A stretch of 32,603 nt of DNA from Phycisphaerales bacterium (lineage in GTDB: Bacteria > Planctomycetota > Phycisphaerae > Phycisphaerales > UBA1924), in the NCBI GenBank assembly GCA_022843545.1, contig JALHNL010000028.1, positions 1 to 32,603 on the forward strand, in the 5' to 3' direction. Below the pieces are notes generated by a model, which was not told the origin of the DNA, searched no databases, and saw only the letters and a program-made list of their open reading frames with translations. The position numbers and the translations under genes are program-made. Every line of letters begins with the position of its first letter. Within the stretch, counting starts at the first letter, position 1. Below are positions 32,025 to 32,603 of this stretch, one piece after another.

Positions 32025-32603
32025 TCAGCCGAACAAACCCGGCCCGGCATCCCCCGGCGTCGGCGGTCGCCTGCGGCGAACACCCAGCCGCTGCTGCGCG
32101 GGCAGGGCCTCGCCCTTCTCACCTTTGACCGTGCTCTGCACGCTGCCATCGGCCAGTCTCGTCGTGATGTCTTCGCCGGGCTTGGCGTCGGCCGCGCTGC
32201 GAAGCACCCCGCCGTCAGCGCGGATCGTGACTGAGTAGCCCCGCGCCAGCACCGCCTGCGGGCCGACCAGATCCAGCAGCCGCTCCAGCGAAGCCAATCG
32301 CTCACTCGCCCGTTGCAGGCGTGCGCTCATCGCCCGCTCCAGGTCCTCCGCCGCACCGGGCAGGTCCGCCCAATCCGCCCGGTCGCGCATCGCGCGGGAC
32401 AGGCGATCGGCGAGTGTCATCACCCGCGCGCGTCGCCGTTCCAGAATGGCCGCGGGCTTGGCCCGCTCGAGCCTGACGGCGATCTGCTCGAGCCTCCTGC
32501 CCGCGCCCGCCGAGGCCTGACGCACGCTCGCGAGGAGGTGGCGGGCCTGCTCGCGGCCGGCCTGTCGCGCCCGGTCAGCACGGTCGCGCATCGCGCCGGC
32601 GAG
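32025..32603 (-). CDS. xseA: Exodeoxyribonuclease VII large subunit (C-terminal part)
   Basis: The last 192 residues of XseA, the large subunit that with XseB degrades single-stranded DNA to oligonucleotides. The frame is open to the right window edge (LAGA before the Met at 32591), so the N-terminal OB fold and catalytic domain lie outside. The visible part is the helical coiled-coil region (RLEQIAVRLERAKPAAILERRRARV) and the C-terminal signature LLGPxxVLxRGY: LLDLVGPQAVLARGYSVTIRADGGVLRSAADAKPGEDITTRLADGSV. The end is a Pro/Arg-rich tail. xseB, often next in other bacteria, is not found between this gene and the LEPR array. Confidence 0.9.
   Translation of the reverse strand, partial: LAGAMRDRADRARQAGREQARHLLASVRQASAGAGRRLEQIAVRLERAKPAAILERRRARVMTLADRLSRAMRDRADWADLPGAAEDLERAMSARLQRASERLASLERLLDLVGPQAVLARGYSVTIRADGGVLRSAADAKPGEDITTRLADGSVQSTVKGEKGEALPAQQRLGVRRRRPPTPGDAGPGLFG

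Overview
The window looks like chromosome of a GC-rich member of the Planctomycetota, most probably class Phycisphaerae. The evidence is a set of lineage-typical features: six proteins with an N-terminal LExRxLL(A) motif (LEPR-XLL), C-terminal 'GC-type' dockerin-like repeats ending in DGC(V/L), a VPAPGA-type PEP-CTERM tail, several prepilin-like proteins ([10 protein letters not shown]), and -10 boxes of the form TANNCT. No transposase, integrase, phage gene or CRISPR array is visible.

Left part (1-7.5 kb). The window opens inside rpsD (ribosomal protein S4), closed by a strong terminator. Next come a glutamine-hydrolysing asparagine synthase (asnB) and a Tat-lipoprotein amidase of the PGRP/Amidase_2 fold. 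A REP-like double hairpin separates these from a five-gene minus-strand cluster (7497 down to 3511): a small Cys-rich membrane protein, a prepilin-like protein, a PEP-CTERM protein, its dockerin-bearing paralogue and a second prepilin-like protein. A near-perfect dyad at the head of the cluster suggests a common regulator. A metal-related (Zur-like) role is a hypothesis only.

Middle part (7.7-20.5 kb). This holds an MCE/MlaD lipid-transport subunit, a coiled-coil membrane protein with a small membrane partner, tRNA-Asp(GTC) with promoter and terminator, and a CDF-like cation transporter. A LacI-family regulator is divergent from a prepilin-like protein and a 1044-residue secreted protein that joins a PstS-like GSGTR motif to dockerin repeats. 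Then follow a DUF444 (YeaH/YhbH) VWA protein, a four-helix membrane protein and a lipoprotein.

Right part (20.6-32 kb). Six consecutive plus-strand genes encode LEPR-XLL proteins of 526-666 residues. All share the same N-terminal layout (basic stretch, LExRxLL, then a D-x-D-G-D motif 14-17 residues on), a beta-solenoid-like body and a related C-terminal module of about 45 residues. Some are separated by strong terminators, and most have their own TANNCT-like box and Shine-Dalgarno site, so they look like separately expressed surface proteins. The window ends in the 3' part of xseA on the minus strand.

Several genes (asnB, the CDF transporter, the 19734 lipoprotein) have a -10-like box only 5-6 bases before the ATG and no Shine-Dalgarno site, which suggests leaderless mRNAs.
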